This document shows, piece after piece, positions 55,883 to 64,000 of a DNA stretch of 64,000 bases. Origin of the DNA: Actinomyces ruminicola (GTDB taxonomy: Bacteria; Actinomycetota; Actinomycetes; Actinomycetales; Actinomycetaceae). Location of the stretch: NCBI RefSeq assembly GCF_900103885.1, contig NZ_FNIM01000001.1:354138-418137 (forward strand). Direction: 5' to 3'. Both the position numbers and the translations under genes were made by a program. The notes beneath the pieces were generated by a model. The model made no database searches, had not been told where the DNA came from, and saw nothing but the letters and a program-made list of their open reading frames with translations. The stretch's first letter is position 1, and every line of letters starts with the position of its first letter.

Positions 55883-57205
55883 ATGCGTCTTTCCGTAATT
55901 GGTTGTGGGTACCTGGGCGCCGTGCACGCGGCGTCGATGGCCGAGCTCGGCCACACGGTGGTGGGGGTCGATGTTGACGCCCACAAGGTCGAGCGGCTGT
56001 CCCAGGGCAGGGCGCCCTTCTTCGAGCCCGACTTCGAGGAGATCCTGCGCCGTAACGTCGAGTCGGGCCGCTTGACGTTCACCACCGACTACGCGGCGAT
56101 CGCCGGAGCGCAGGTGCACTTCATCGGCGTGGGCACCCCCCAGTCGGAGACCGGTGCCGCCAACCTCACCTACGTGGATGCGGCCGTCGCGGGCATGCTG
56201 CCGCACCTGGGCCAGTGCACCGACGGCGTGGAGGTCGTCGCCGGCAAGTCGACCGTGCCGGTCGGCACAGCCGCCCGCCTGGCCGAGCAGATCGCCCCCA
56301 CCGGCGTCACCCTGGTGTGGAACCCCGAGTTCCTGCGGGAGGGCTTCGCCGTCAAGGACACCCTGGACCCCGACCGCATGGTCTACGGGCTGCCGGACGA
56401 TGAGCAGGCCGCGGCGGATGCCCAGGCGGTCCTGGATGAGCTGTACCGCCCCATCATCGAGGCGGGTAAGCCCCGGCTGGTGATGGACTACCAGACGGCG
56501 GAGCTGGTGAAGATCTCCGCCAATGCCTTCCTGGCCACCAAGATCTCCTTCATCAACGCCATGGCGCAGATCTGTGACGCCGCAGGCGCCGACGTGACCG
56601 CTCTGGCCGGAGCCATCGGCCTGGACGACCGCATCGGCAAGCGGTTCCTGCGGGCCGGCATCGGCTTCGGCGGAGGCTGCCTGCCCAAGGACATCCGCGC
56701 CTTCCAGGCACGTGCAAATGAGCTGGGCGTCGGTCAGGCGCTCGGTTTCCTCGCCGAAGTGGACAAGGTCAACGACGCCGTGCGCCACTCCGTGGTGGAC
56801 ACCGCCCGCCGTCTGCTGGGCGAGGAGCTGGAAGGGAAGCGGGTGGCGATCCTCGGCGCGGCCTTCAAGCCGGACAGCGATGACATGCGCAACTCCCCCG
56901 CACTCGACCTGGCTCAGGAGTTCGTCGGCCTGTCCGCCTCCGTGGTGGTCATGGATCCGGCGGCAGGCCCGATCCTGGCCGACCGCGATGGCCTGCCCTA
57001 CGAGATCGCCGGCAGCATCGAGGAGGCGTTGAAGGACGCCGACTTGGTCGTGCTGGGCACCGAGTGGAAGCAGTTCACCGCCTTCGCCCCCTCCAAGGCG
57101 GCCGAGCTGGTGGCCCGGCGCATTGTCATTGACGGCCGCAACGCGCTGCCGCGTGAGGCCTGGAAGGACGCCGGCTTCACCTACGTGGGCATCGGTCGGC
57201 GCTGA
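55883..57205 (+). CDS. ugd: UDP-glucose 6-dehydrogenase
   Basis: This 440-aa NAD-dependent dehydrogenase starts MRLSVIGCGYLGAVHAASMA (Rossmann Gly motif). The catalytic Cys is in GIGFGGGCLPKDIRAF, with SANAFLATKISFIN and the C-terminal AILGAAFKPDSDDMRNSPAL. It oxidises UDP-glucose to UDP-glucuronate for surface polysaccharide. The start fits a leaderless transcript (TAGCCT-6-ATG). It is a single gene flanked by a divergent GT-C gene and a terminator. Confidence 0.95.
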   Translation: MRLSVIGCGYLGAVHAASMAELGHTVVGVDVDAHKVERLSQGRAPFFEPDFEEILRRNVESGRLTFTTDYAAIAGAQVHFIGVGTPQSETGAANLTYVDAAVAGMLPHLGQCTDGVEVVAGKSTVPVGTAARLAEQIAPTGVTLVWNPEFLREGFAVKDTLDPDRMVYGLPDDEQAAADAQAVLDELYRPIIEAGKPRLVMDYQTAELVKISANAFLATKISFINAMAQICDAAGADVTALAGAIGLDDRIGKRFLRAGIGFGGGCLPKDIRAFQARANELGVGQALGFLAEVDKVNDAVRHSVVDTARRLLGEELEGKRVAILGAAFKPDSDDMRNSPALDLAQEFVGLSASVVVMDPAAGPILADRDGLPYEIAGSIEEALKDADLVVLGTEWKQFTAFAPSKAAELVARRIVIDGRNALPREAWKDAGFTYVGIGRR

Positions 57206-57212
57206 CCCGTAT

Positions 57213-57256
57213 CGTCGATTAGGCCCGGGGTCGGTTCGCCCCGGGCCTTATCGACG
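57213..57256. terminator. Bidirectional terminator between ugd and the lipoprotein gene
   Basis: The core stem AGGCCCGGGG (57221-57230)/CCCCGGGCCT (57239-57248) is extended by CGTCGAT/ATCGACG with a single T-T mismatch. The loop is 8 nt. The genes are convergent, so it may end both. Confidence 0.8.
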
Positions 57257-57277
57257 GCGCCGATTTCCCGATTGCAG

Positions 57278-58552
57278 TCAGAACGACGCGACCGTCCAGC
57301 TGGCCGCGGTCATGCCGTCGCTAGCCGGAACCAGGACGGTGGCGCCATCGGGAGACAGTGTTGGCCGAGAGTAGCCGATCGCCTCGCCGAGCCCGACTAG
57401 ATCCGTTCCGTCCCAGGCGACGGCGTACATGTCGGCCTCCTGTCCGTCGGACCCGGAGCCCCAGGCGAAGCGGGTGGCGCCGGCAGAACCGATAATGACT
57501 GTTGAGGGCGCGTGCAGCCAGGTCGCCGGGCCTGGCTGCTCCTCGTCCCACAGACCGATGTATGTGCCCGCCCCCGCGGTGGTTGAGGAGACGGCCAACG
57601 CACGGTGGTTCCCAGCAGCCCACACCCCCGTAATCTGCCATGAGGAGTCAGTAGAGGTGATGGACAGGATCGTTTCGGCGGTTTCCGAGAGTCGGTTCCA
57701 ATGGGCGAGCGTCGTCAGAGCACCCTCGGTGTCCGGCACGGCGAATAGGACACCACCCGCGACGGCTGCAGGCAGATCACCGGCGGCTACGACACTAGGA
57801 GGCTTCCTGCCGTCCAGCGCGTAACACAGAACCTGTCGCTCCCAGCGATCGTCCGCATACACGGCAGACGCCCAGTACACGTCGGTGCCATCAGTCGTCG
57901 GCACGACCTCCAGCGGTCCTGCGGGCGTCTCAGTGGTTCCGTTCAATTCCTCCGCGGTGCCAATGAGAACGGCTCCGCTCCCCGTCGTCCGCCCGTAGGC
58001 CCACAGCTGCCAGTTGTCGATTACGGAGGAGAGCTCCGAATCGATGTTGACGGTGGCGGCTCGCCAGACTATCCAATCGGCGGTGGCGGAGCCGTCTTGA
58101 GGCTCGAAGTAATCGGCCGGGTCCACGATCTCGGGAGGCTCCGAGGTGAGCGTCTCGGCTCCCTCGGCGGTCAGTATCGCCGCGGCGTAGGACATGAGTG
58201 CGTTCGGGTTCGAACTGGCGGATCCGAACACCTCTTCGGTCGACAGCGGCAGCACGCCGATCTGGGCGTAGTCGCCTCCAAAAGACCACTGGGGAGACAG
58301 CTCCGCGGGCTGCGCGGTCTGCTTGACCTCCACGGGCGCAACGGTCACGGGCATGCCACTCAGCGAGAAGGGCAGAGTAGAGGCTTGTGGCGCATCGGTA
58401 GCCGTTGCGCCGTGGGGTGAGGCCGCAGAGGTTGCGCCGTCTGTCGGCTCCGGCGCCGGCTGGTTCCGGCTACAACCAACAACGAGCATCCCGGCCGAAG
58501 CGGCCACGACCGTGAGGAGTCGACGCCTGCTGAGCATCCGTATCAGTGCCAT
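57278..58552 (-). CDS. Secreted lipoprotein with predicted beta-propeller
   Basis: This 424-aa protein has a twin-Arg-like start (MLSRRRLLTVVAASAGMLVV), a lipobox ending at Cys (VVGCS, near residue 27) and a Ser/Thr/Pro linker. The rest is many WQITGVWAAGNHRAL-like strand repeats that suggest a TolB/WD-like propeller. I do not recognise a specific family. It follows the C39-peptidase gene by 15 nt and is probably in the same transcript. The ATG at 58552 or the one at 58537 may be the start. Confidence 0.65.
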   Translation of the reverse strand: MALIRMLSRRRLLTVVAASAGMLVVGCSRNQPAPEPTDGATSAASPHGATATDAPQASTLPFSLSGMPVTVAPVEVKQTAQPAELSPQWSFGGDYAQIGVLPLSTEEVFGSASSNPNALMSYAAAILTAEGAETLTSEPPEIVDPADYFEPQDGSATADWIVWRAATVNIDSELSSVIDNWQLWAYGRTTGSGAVLIGTAEELNGTTETPAGPLEVVPTTDGTDVYWASAVYADDRWERQVLCYALDGRKPPSVVAAGDLPAAVAGGVLFAVPDTEGALTTLAHWNRLSETAETILSITSTDSSWQITGVWAAGNHRALAVSSTTAGAGTYIGLWDEEQPGPATWLHAPSTVIIGSAGATRFAWGSGSDGQEADMYAVAWDGTDLVGLGEAIGYSRPTLSPDGATVLVPASDGMTAASWTVASF

Positions 58553-58567
58553 GACGTGCCCTCACGA

Positions 58568-60217
58568 TCAGGGGGTGAAGATTCCGATGTGCTGGCGACC
58601 GTCGTTGACGTACTCGTACTGGAGATAGTTACGAGTAAACGTTGCCAGCGACGGATACCAGAACTTCTGCGCGGCGCCGCCCCACAGCGTGGCACCGGGG
58701 TCGGCGAATTGCACGGCATCGGTCTTGACGTTGTACCCGGTGACGACCATGATGTGCGAGAAGGTGGAGTTGCTGTGGCCGTTGAAATGCGGGCCGCCAC
58801 GACGTTCCTGCTCATCTACCGCAACTGGATAACCCTTGGAGAATGACTGCTTGACCTTCTCCTGAACCACCGCGGGAGTCGGCGTGTGGATAGTGGAGTA
58901 GACATTCTTGCCGAGCCACGCGTTCATGCCCTGCTGGAACTTGCGGTCATGGAAGGAGGTGTACCCGTAGCGTCGTGTGGACATCGCAGTCGCGACATTC
59001 TCGATGGTCAATGATGCACCGGTAGACTTGGAGTTGCCGGCGTTCTTATAACGCAGAATCATATAACCTGACGTAGGACCGCAGAAGAAGTTGTTCGGTT
59101 GTCCGGCCCAGGCGAGGTTGAAAGTGAATTGAGTCTGCGCGGGCTTGACGACCGGTGGACGACGCAGCCCGAGGGTGTCCTTGCCGTCGCCGTCCCAGTC
59201 ACCCACCAGCACAAGATCCGTGGCCCGCCCGTATGAGACCAGGCGGTCGGCGCTGCCGCCGGTCAAAGAGTTCTTTACGTGGAAGTTGTTTCCGCGCCGC
59301 ACGGCGAGGGTGTCCTTGCCGTCGCCGTCCCAGTCACCGGCATAAACCTCGTCACTCGCGCGCCCGTAGGCGAATGCCTTATCCGCCGAACCGCCCTTGA
59401 TCGAGTTCGCCACATAGTATTCTTTTCCGCGGCGCACGGCCAGAGTGTCCTTGCCGTCGCCGTTCCAATCGCCGACGAGCACCTGGTCCGACACGCGCCC
59501 GTAGGTTACCTCCACGTCCGCAACTCCCCCGCGAAGACAGTTGAGGAAGAAGTAGCGGTTTCCGCGGCGCACGGCCAGGGTGTCAGCACCGTCTCCATTC
59601 CAGTCGCCCACGATGACCTTGTCCGTGGCCCGACCGAAGATGATGACGACGTCCGCCGCGCCGCCGGACAGGGTGTTCGAGAAGAAGTAGTAATTGCCGC
59701 GGCGCACGGCCAGGGTGTCCTTGCCGTCGCCGTTCCAGTCCCCTACCAGCACCGCATCGTTGGCGCGGCCGTAAGTGATGACGGAGGTCGCCTTGGAGGT
59801 GAAGGTATTGGCGAAGTAGTACGTGCGGCCGAGGTCCTTCTCCGTGCCGCGAGCGTTGGCTGCCCCTGCGGCCACCCCACTGGGCATGCTGCAACTCGCT
59901 TCGGATTCGGACGGAGTCTTCTTCAGCGCCTCATCCGCGGAGTCGTTGCCCGCCGCGACCCCGGGCTCGGTAGGCAAGTCGTCCTCGCCTGCGTCTGGAG
60001 TCGCTTCCGGGGAGACGGCCTCCGGGGCCGAGGCAGCCTCCGAGGGATCAGCACCGGCATCCGGATCGGCCGGCTCCGCCGTTACGGTTTCGGTGGCCGC
60101 AGGCGTGGGCGTCGTCTCCGTGCCGGGATCGGCAACGGCAATAGGGGAGAGAAGAGCCAATGAGGCGAGGAGAGGCAGCACGGCGGTGCGTGGCACCCAG
60201 GGAGTACGGCGCAACAT
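58568..60217 (-). CDS. Secreted C39-like cysteine peptidase with FG-GAP/VCBS-type repeats
   Basis: This 549-aa protein has a signal peptide (AVLPLLASLALLSPIAVADP) and an acidic Ala/Glu/Pro linker. Five 45-residue repeats follow, each with a calcium-type DWNGDGKDTLAVRRG motif, and then a C-terminal peptidase C39-like domain with catalytic FFCGPTSGYMILRY, HIMVVTGYN and DPGATLW. It is probably surface-attached and may cleave or modify a peptide outside the cell. ATG 60217 (MLRRTPWVPR) is preferred as the signal-peptide start. It is followed closely by the lipoprotein gene. Confidence 0.8.
   Translation of the reverse strand: MLRRTPWVPRTAVLPLLASLALLSPIAVADPGTETTPTPAATETVTAEPADPDAGADPSEAASAPEAVSPEATPDAGEDDLPTEPGVAAGNDSADEALKKTPSESEASCSMPSGVAAGAANARGTEKDLGRTYYFANTFTSKATSVITYGRANDAVLVGDWNGDGKDTLAVRRGNYYFFSNTLSGGAADVVIIFGRATDKVIVGDWNGDGADTLAVRRGNRYFFLNCLRGGVADVEVTYGRVSDQVLVGDWNGDGKDTLAVRRGKEYYVANSIKGGSADKAFAYGRASDEVYAGDWDGDGKDTLAVRRGNNFHVKNSLTGGSADRLVSYGRATDLVLVGDWDGDGKDTLGLRRPPVVKPAQTQFTFNLAWAGQPNNFFCGPTSGYMILRYKNAGNSKSTGASLTIENVATAMSTRRYGYTSFHDRKFQQGMNAWLGKNVYSTIHTPTPAVVQEKVKQSFSKGYPVAVDEQERRGGPHFNGHSNSTFSHIMVVTGYNVKTDAVQFADPGATLWGGAAQKFWYPSLATFTRNYLQYEYVNDGRQHIGIFTP
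59150..59830 (-). repeat. Five exact-period 135-bp repeats in the C39 peptidase gene
   Basis: The conserved block GTGTCC-TTGCCGTCGCCGT (plus strand) begins at 59175, 59310, 59445, 59580 and 59715, an exact 135-bp period. It encodes the calcium-binding DWxGDGxDT motif in every unit. Equal length and high DNA similarity suggest duplication and possible copy-number change. Confidence 0.85.
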
Positions 60218-60294
60218 GGGAACAGACCTGACTGGGATGGATGAGCGGTGACTCACCACAGGCTACCGTGCAGCTATCCTCAAACCCGCTTCGA

Positions 60295-60310
60295 TGCCAT
60301 CTCGATGGCA
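60295..60310. promoter_or_regulatory. TGCCAT-CTCG-ATGGCA dyad upstream of the C39 peptidase gene
   Basis: A perfect 6-nt dyad (wider GATGCCATC-TC-GATGGCAAC) lies about 80-95 nt upstream of the ATG at 60217, in the gap after rgpF/wbsX. It could be a repressor site. No protein family is assigned. Confidence 0.3.
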
Positions 60311-60340
60311 ACGACATGGCGACGATTGGGGCCGAGGCCC

Positions 60341-60358
60341 GTCGGCCCGGGGGCCGAC
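60341..60358 (-). terminator. Weak hairpin after the RgpF-WbsX gene
   Basis: GTCGGCCC (60341-60348) and GGGCCGAC (60351-60358) pair with a very short GG centre, so the working loop would be larger. It may separate the polysaccharide operon from the C39 gene. Confidence 0.3.
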
Positions 60359-60413
60359 CGCCCCTGGTGATCGGCCGGCCCCGGACCGCCGTGCTCAACT
60401 CCTACGACGTTGT

Positions 60414-62474
60414 TCAGCACCAAACGGCGTCTCTGAGGGCAAGCAGGAAGGTCCGTCCGAACCGGGTGGTGGGCTCCAGCACGGCGCTCTCGGCCCATTC
60501 GTTCCACGCGTTGATGAAGACCACGCGATGCTCAGGCTCCCGAGACATCACCGAGTCGATCAGGCCGGCTACCCAGCGCCGGAAGGTGTACGGGTTCGAT
60601 CCATACCAGGTGTCCGCCGTCCACTGGCGACGCGCCGTGTTGTCGAACGCAACCATGGCTCCCGGGTACTCGCCGTCCGCCAGCGTGCCGGACATGGCCA
60701 AGGACGCCTTGACGGTCTCCTGATAGCTCATGAAGTTGCCGCGCCAACGCGAGTCGAGGCCGACCTCTGTTGCGGGCCCGGCCACCCAGGGCAGATTGTG
60801 CGGCGGGAACTGGAGCGTGCCGTCAATGCCGGTGTCCGCCCCGAGCGCCTGGATGCCGTCGAACTCCTCCGCCACGGCGACGGCCAGCACATACAGCTCA
60901 CCGACGCCCGCTTCGCGCGCCTTCTCGCGCCAGGTCGCGACGACCTCCGGGAAGTTCTTCATCTGGGCCGGACGGTAGACGGCCAGCACCGCCTTGCCGC
61001 CGATGCGCATGTAGCGCGGATCGAGGAGGAACTCCATCACGTCGTCGATGAAGGTCTCGGCCGGGACCTTGGAGTAGTCCTGACCGACGAGGATGTCCGC
61101 CGCCCTTCCATCCCAGCGACGCGTCCAGTTCTCGTTCGCCCACATGATGCAGTAGGGCTGATCGAGGTCAGATGCGTGCAGCCGCTCGATCGGAACGTTC
61201 AGCAGCCTCTCGCCGGAGAACCAGTAGTAGTAGTACATGAAGCCGGCGATACCGTGATCGCGGGCGAGTACCGCCTGCTTGCGCCGCACCTCATCGTTCG
61301 CGAGGTCGTAGAAGCCGAGCTCGGTCGGCAGCTTCGGCTGGTAATGCCCCCGATATCCCGGGATCGCAGCAGTAACATTCGACCACTCGGTGAATCCCTG
61401 CCCCCACCAGCGGTTGTTCTGCGGAGAGTCGTGGAACTGCGGCAGGTAGAAGGGAATCACCTGGGCGCGCGCGTACCGGCCCGATCCTCGTTCGAAGCGC
61501 TTATACGCATCGGAGGCGCTCGTGTCCTGCCTGCCGAGCCCGGCCACCTCGGCCATCCGCAGGCCCGCCTCCTCGGTCAGGATGCCCAGCAGACGCTCGA
61601 CGGCGTGAGCCGTGGTGGCATCAACCTGCCCGTTCTCCTCATCGAAGTCTGCGTGCTGGAGGTTCAGGGCGCGCAGCCCCTGCAACAGGAAGCCACGAAT
61701 CCAGTACATGGAACCGGACGCGAAGCGCAGGGCGTCTGGATCGTCCAGCGACATTTCCAGCCTGCGCAGCAACTGCTCGACGATGTGCTGATCCCCGCCC
61801 CAGAACTCGGGGCCGACCACGCAGTCGTCGGCCGTTACCAGACCCAGCGAGGAGTCCGAGGCGAAGGTGTTGAGAATCTCCTTCACCCTTTGCTCGGATC
61901 CGAGGAGGTCGGCCAGTAGCTGGTCCTTCCAGCCGGCGCCGTCGCCGGCGAGCTCCGCGTGGTCCTCGCGCCAGGGGCTTCGCTTGGTGTGCACCTTCAG
62001 CACGATGTCGTATGGGTCGAGGAAGCCGGCGTTGATCAGTTGCACAGTCGGGAAGATGTCCCGCCCGTGGTTTGCCACCTCCACGATGGACACATGCCCC
62101 AGACGCGGCAACTGCTCGCGGGGAACAGTGACCTCCTGTCCGGAGGCGTTGGTGACGAACAAGTCGAAGTCAACGGGGATGACGCCAAGGTGCGTGAACA
62201 GCTCATCCATGAGCTCCGGGTAGAAGCAGTGAATCACCACCGCGACCCGTGCCGGATCGTCGTTGACAAGCGAGTCGTCCACCCGCCAGTGGTCCGGGAA
62301 TCCAGAGTTCTGGCGTCCTCCCAGACGTGAGACGTACTCGTTGAAGTCCGCGCAGTGCTTGCTCTGGTAGCCGTGGATGCTGCCACTGGCGACCAGGTTG
62401 GCGAGCGCATTGCGCCCCCTGGCCGCGAAGTAGTTCGCTCGTCGCACGAGCCCGGTCTTGGTGACTTTGGTCAT
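60414..62474 (-). CDS. RgpF-like/WbsX-domain fusion protein
   Basis: This 686-aa protein has an N-terminal rhamnan-synthesis-F-like domain (about 65-300; VIHCFYPELMDELFTHL, HGRDIFPTVQLINAGFLDPYD). The C-terminal WbsX-type domain begins AQVIPFYLPQFHDSPQNNRWWGQGFTEW (about residue 335 on), related to GH99-like proteins. Both are found in rhamnose-rich polysaccharide loci, where RgpF polymerises or transfers rhamnose. ATG 62474 follows AAGGA at 6 nt; a GTG one codon upstream is also open. The gap to the upstream RgpF-like gene is 9 nt. Confidence 0.85.
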   Translation of the reverse strand: MTKVTKTGLVRRANYFAARGRNALANLVASGSIHGYQSKHCADFNEYVSRLGGRQNSGFPDHWRVDDSLVNDDPARVAVVIHCFYPELMDELFTHLGVIPVDFDLFVTNASGQEVTVPREQLPRLGHVSIVEVANHGRDIFPTVQLINAGFLDPYDIVLKVHTKRSPWREDHAELAGDGAGWKDQLLADLLGSEQRVKEILNTFASDSSLGLVTADDCVVGPEFWGGDQHIVEQLLRRLEMSLDDPDALRFASGSMYWIRGFLLQGLRALNLQHADFDEENGQVDATTAHAVERLLGILTEEAGLRMAEVAGLGRQDTSASDAYKRFERGSGRYARAQVIPFYLPQFHDSPQNNRWWGQGFTEWSNVTAAIPGYRGHYQPKLPTELGFYDLANDEVRRKQAVLARDHGIAGFMYYYYWFSGERLLNVPIERLHASDLDQPYCIMWANENWTRRWDGRAADILVGQDYSKVPAETFIDDVMEFLLDPRYMRIGGKAVLAVYRPAQMKNFPEVVATWREKAREAGVGELYVLAVAVAEEFDGIQALGADTGIDGTLQFPPHNLPWVAGPATEVGLDSRWRGNFMSYQETVKASLAMSGTLADGEYPGAMVAFDNTARRQWTADTWYGSNPYTFRRWVAGLIDSVMSREPEHRVVFINAWNEWAESAVLEPTTRFGRTFLLALRDAVWC

Positions 62475-62483
62475 CACAGGTCC

Positions 62484-63308
62484 TTACCACTCGTTGACGT
62501 CGGTTCCGAACCGCCGCCGGATGTACTGAGCCGCCTCGGCCGCTTCAGCCTCGGTAGACGGATGGGTCATGATGGTGCGTTTGAGGAACGGGACGCCGGA
62601 CTCGATCAGGTTCTTCCAGCCGTCGACAGTTGGGTTTCCGTAGGGTACTCCCAGCTCCGGACCGGTCACCCACACCTCGCTCGAGTAGCACTCGGCGAAG
62701 GCCAGCCGGGACACACCGATCTCATATGACATGACCACGTCGTCCTTGCCGGGCTCCACCCGGACGGCGTTGAAGAAATCGCGCCAGGGCTGATCGGCGA
62801 GTATCCCGCCTCGGAAAGACAGGAAGAAGCTCTGAATGTGGTGGGCGAACTGGAACGACGCGGTCAGGCCGCGGATATCCGGGCCCGGCGCGGCGGCCCA
62901 TTCGAGCAGGTGGTCGATCTCGGCAAAGGGTCCGAGCAGAGAATCATTGGTGAGCAGCACCGTTCCCGCGTCGCGCAGCTCGGGGAAGCAGCCGAGCGCC
63001 GTCGTCCACGAGCCGAAGTCATACCCGAGGTTGGGCCGTCGAATGATCATCGTGTCCTGCGGGATGCCCGCGGGGAACTCCAACGGCTCGGCGGACTCGC
63101 AGGTCGAGATGACCACGGTCGCGTATCCCGCCGCATCCAGCCGCTTCAGATACTCGGAGAGCGACTTGGGCTGGAGCGGCCCGACGGAGAACTGAGCCAC
63201 CAGTGCCACGCGGTCGGAGTCAACGATGGTGCTGGGCCTGCCGCGTTCAATGTGCACACGCCCGTGAGACACCTCCGAAACGAGCGGGCCGCGCCCGCGC
63301 CACGGCAT
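62484..63308 (-). CDS. RgpF-like rhamnan synthesis protein
   Basis: This 274-aa protein contains YLKRLDAAGYATVVISTCESA, the core RRPNLGYDFGSWTTAL, LLTNDSLLGPFAEIDHLLE and FQSFFLSFRG-like segments, typical of the rhamnan-synthesis-F family that extends rhamnose-containing chains. ATG 63308 (MPWRGRGPLV) is chosen; the open frame extends further but overlaps the upstream gene. The gap to the coiled-coil gene stop is 5 nt, so it belongs to the same operon as the Wzt-like exporter gene. Confidence 0.82.
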   Translation of the reverse strand: MPWRGRGPLVSEVSHGRVHIERGRPSTIVDSDRVALVAQFSVGPLQPKSLSEYLKRLDAAGYATVVISTCESAEPLEFPAGIPQDTMIIRRPNLGYDFGSWTTALGCFPELRDAGTVLLTNDSLLGPFAEIDHLLEWAAAPGPDIRGLTASFQFAHHIQSFFLSFRGGILADQPWRDFFNAVRVEPGKDDVVMSYEIGVSRLAFAECYSSEVWVTGPELGVPYGNPTVDGWKNLIESGVPFLKRTIMTHPSTEAEAAEAAQYIRRRFGTDVNEW

Positions 63309-63313
63309 ACGCC

Positions 63314-63604
63314 TCACCGCAGAACTCCCCGCACGCGTGTCTTGAAGGCGCGTACGGGTGCAGTCACCCGCCACGACGACGAGTGGCGCAGTACGTCGAT
63401 CTGCTCCCACGCCCCGCTGATTACCCGGTTCGCACGGCGCAGTTCCTTCTCGAGCTCCTCGTTGCGCATGGAGAGCTCCGCCAGCTCGTGCTTCATCTTG
63501 TGCAGGGTGGCACGAAGCTGCCGGATCTCCTCCTCAAGGTCGCGCACGCCGGACTCCGACCCTGCACCAAGCGGGTATTCGGGATTCTTGGCGGATGTGC
63601 TCAT
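63314..63604 (-). CDS. Small coiled-coil protein of the polysaccharide operon
   Basis: This 96-aa protein has a strong heptad coiled coil (about 20-65: VRDLEEEIRQLRATLHKMKHEL...). The C-terminal HSSSWRVTAPVRAFKTRVRG motif resembles the conserved S-W-R-x-T-x-P-x-R end of many polysaccharide glycosyltransferases. It may be a scaffold that docks transferases or the exporter. ATG 63604 overlaps the wzt-like stop by 4 nt (ATGA). I know no characterised homologue. Confidence 0.7.
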   Translation of the reverse strand: MSTSAKNPEYPLGAGSESGVRDLEEEIRQLRATLHKMKHELAELSMRNEELEKELRRANRVISGAWEQIDVLRHSSSWRVTAPVRAFKTRVRGVLR

Positions 63605-64000
63605 TGCTGTCCTTCCCCTGGGGCGGGAAGCCCCGGCCGTTTGCTCCATTGCCCCGGTGCGAGGGTGACCAGCCCGGGTTCGTCCATGGTCCTGTCTGCA
63701 CGGACAATGAGTTCGGTACGACGATCGGACAGATCGAAGATCTGCCCGTCCCTGACGAAGCACGTTGTCAGCCACAGTCTTCCAGGCTGGAAGACCACCT
63801 GATCGATCTTGTAGTCGATGAAGGAGTCTCCCGGACGAAGCGAGTACAGGGTGCCCGCGGCCTTGGAGTTCGGGCCGGCGATCGTGACTCCCCCGTCGGT
63901 CGAGAACCCCAGGCCCAGCTCGACGTCGTGCAAGTCCTTCTTGGCGTTCACGTGCACACGCACGGTCAGCGGCTTGCCATATGTGGCGAAGGAGACCTCA
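63601..64000 (-). CDS. wzt: Wzt-like polysaccharide ABC transporter ATP-binding protein, C-terminal part
   Basis: Partial: the frame is open to the right edge, so the 5' end (including the ABC ATPase) lies outside. The visible 132 residues, from EVSFATYGKPLTVRVHVNAK, form the beta-sandwich Wzt_C carbohydrate-binding domain: ELGLGFSTDGG, GTLYSLRPGDSFIDYKI, RLWLTTCFVRDG. This domain recognises the end of an O-antigen-like chain before export. The C-terminus overlaps the coiled-coil gene by 4 nt. The domain assignment is good; the ATPase half is inferred. Confidence 0.75.
   Translation of the reverse strand, partial: EVSFATYGKPLTVRVHVNAKKDLHDVELGLGFSTDGGVTIAGPNSKAAGTLYSLRPGDSFIDYKIDQVVFQPGRLWLTTCFVRDGQIFDLSDRRTELIVRADRTMDEPGLVTLAPGQWSKRPGLPAPGEGQQ

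Overview
The window is high-GC DNA from an actinobacterium, most like an Actinomyces-type member of the Actinomycetaceae. The basis is the gene set: MtrA-MtrB-LpqB, a WhiB regulator, long-form HPF, SecA beside an Rv3235-like gene, DUF3499 beside a zincin-like protein, and a MoxR/DUF58/DUF4129/DUF4350/SpoIIM/RDD block. The order broadly follows the mycobacterial Rv3235-Rv3266 region. No rRNA or tRNA gene was seen. Species assignment is inference.

Left edge (1-8.7 kb): a complete type I-U (I-G) CRISPR-Cas operon runs leftwards, csb1-csb2-cas3-cas8-like-cas4/cas1-cas2, with almost every junction overlapping by 4 nt. The leader and the first array repeat lie at the window edge; the rest of the array is outside.

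9-19 kb, stress, defence and DNA-end processing: a CoA-disulfide-reductase/rhodanese fusion is coupled to a CstR-like persulfide-sensor repressor and followed by a 59-aa cysteine-rich protein, with a CsoR/CstR-type operator upstream. Next come a STAND NTPase with TPR repeats, a HicA/HicB-like toxin-antitoxin pair flanked by a 122-bp duplication of the 5' end of sbcD, and then sbcD-sbcC.

19-29.5 kb: small conserved actinobacterial genes, an excisionase-type HTH gene divergent from a SAF-domain/CpaE-like pair, a LysM membrane protein, Rv3235-like, secA, a ComF-like phosphoribosyltransferase and hpf.

29.6-43 kb, envelope homeostasis: lpqB-mtrB-mtrA (leftwards), a membrane protein, then DUF4129-DUF4350-moxR-DUF58 (rightwards), spoIIM-like, RDD, DUF3499 and a metallopeptidase-like gene.

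43-64 kb, surface polysaccharide: whiB, a 1,317-aa GT2/membrane protein and a DUF5719 protein form one coupled operon. Then come a TIGR03089-like gene, manA, rmlA, an rmlC-rmlD fusion, a GT-C type membrane protein and ugd. The window ends in a leftward operon: the 3' end of a Wzt-like ABC ATPase, a coiled-coil protein, two RgpF-like proteins (one fused to a WbsX domain), a secreted C39-type peptidase with five exact 135-bp repeats, and a lipoprotein. Together these suggest production, export and surface handling of a rhamnose- and uronate-containing glycan.

A recurring signal is an NANNNT -10-like hexamer exactly 6 nt before the start codon at ten genes, which suggests widespread leaderless transcription.
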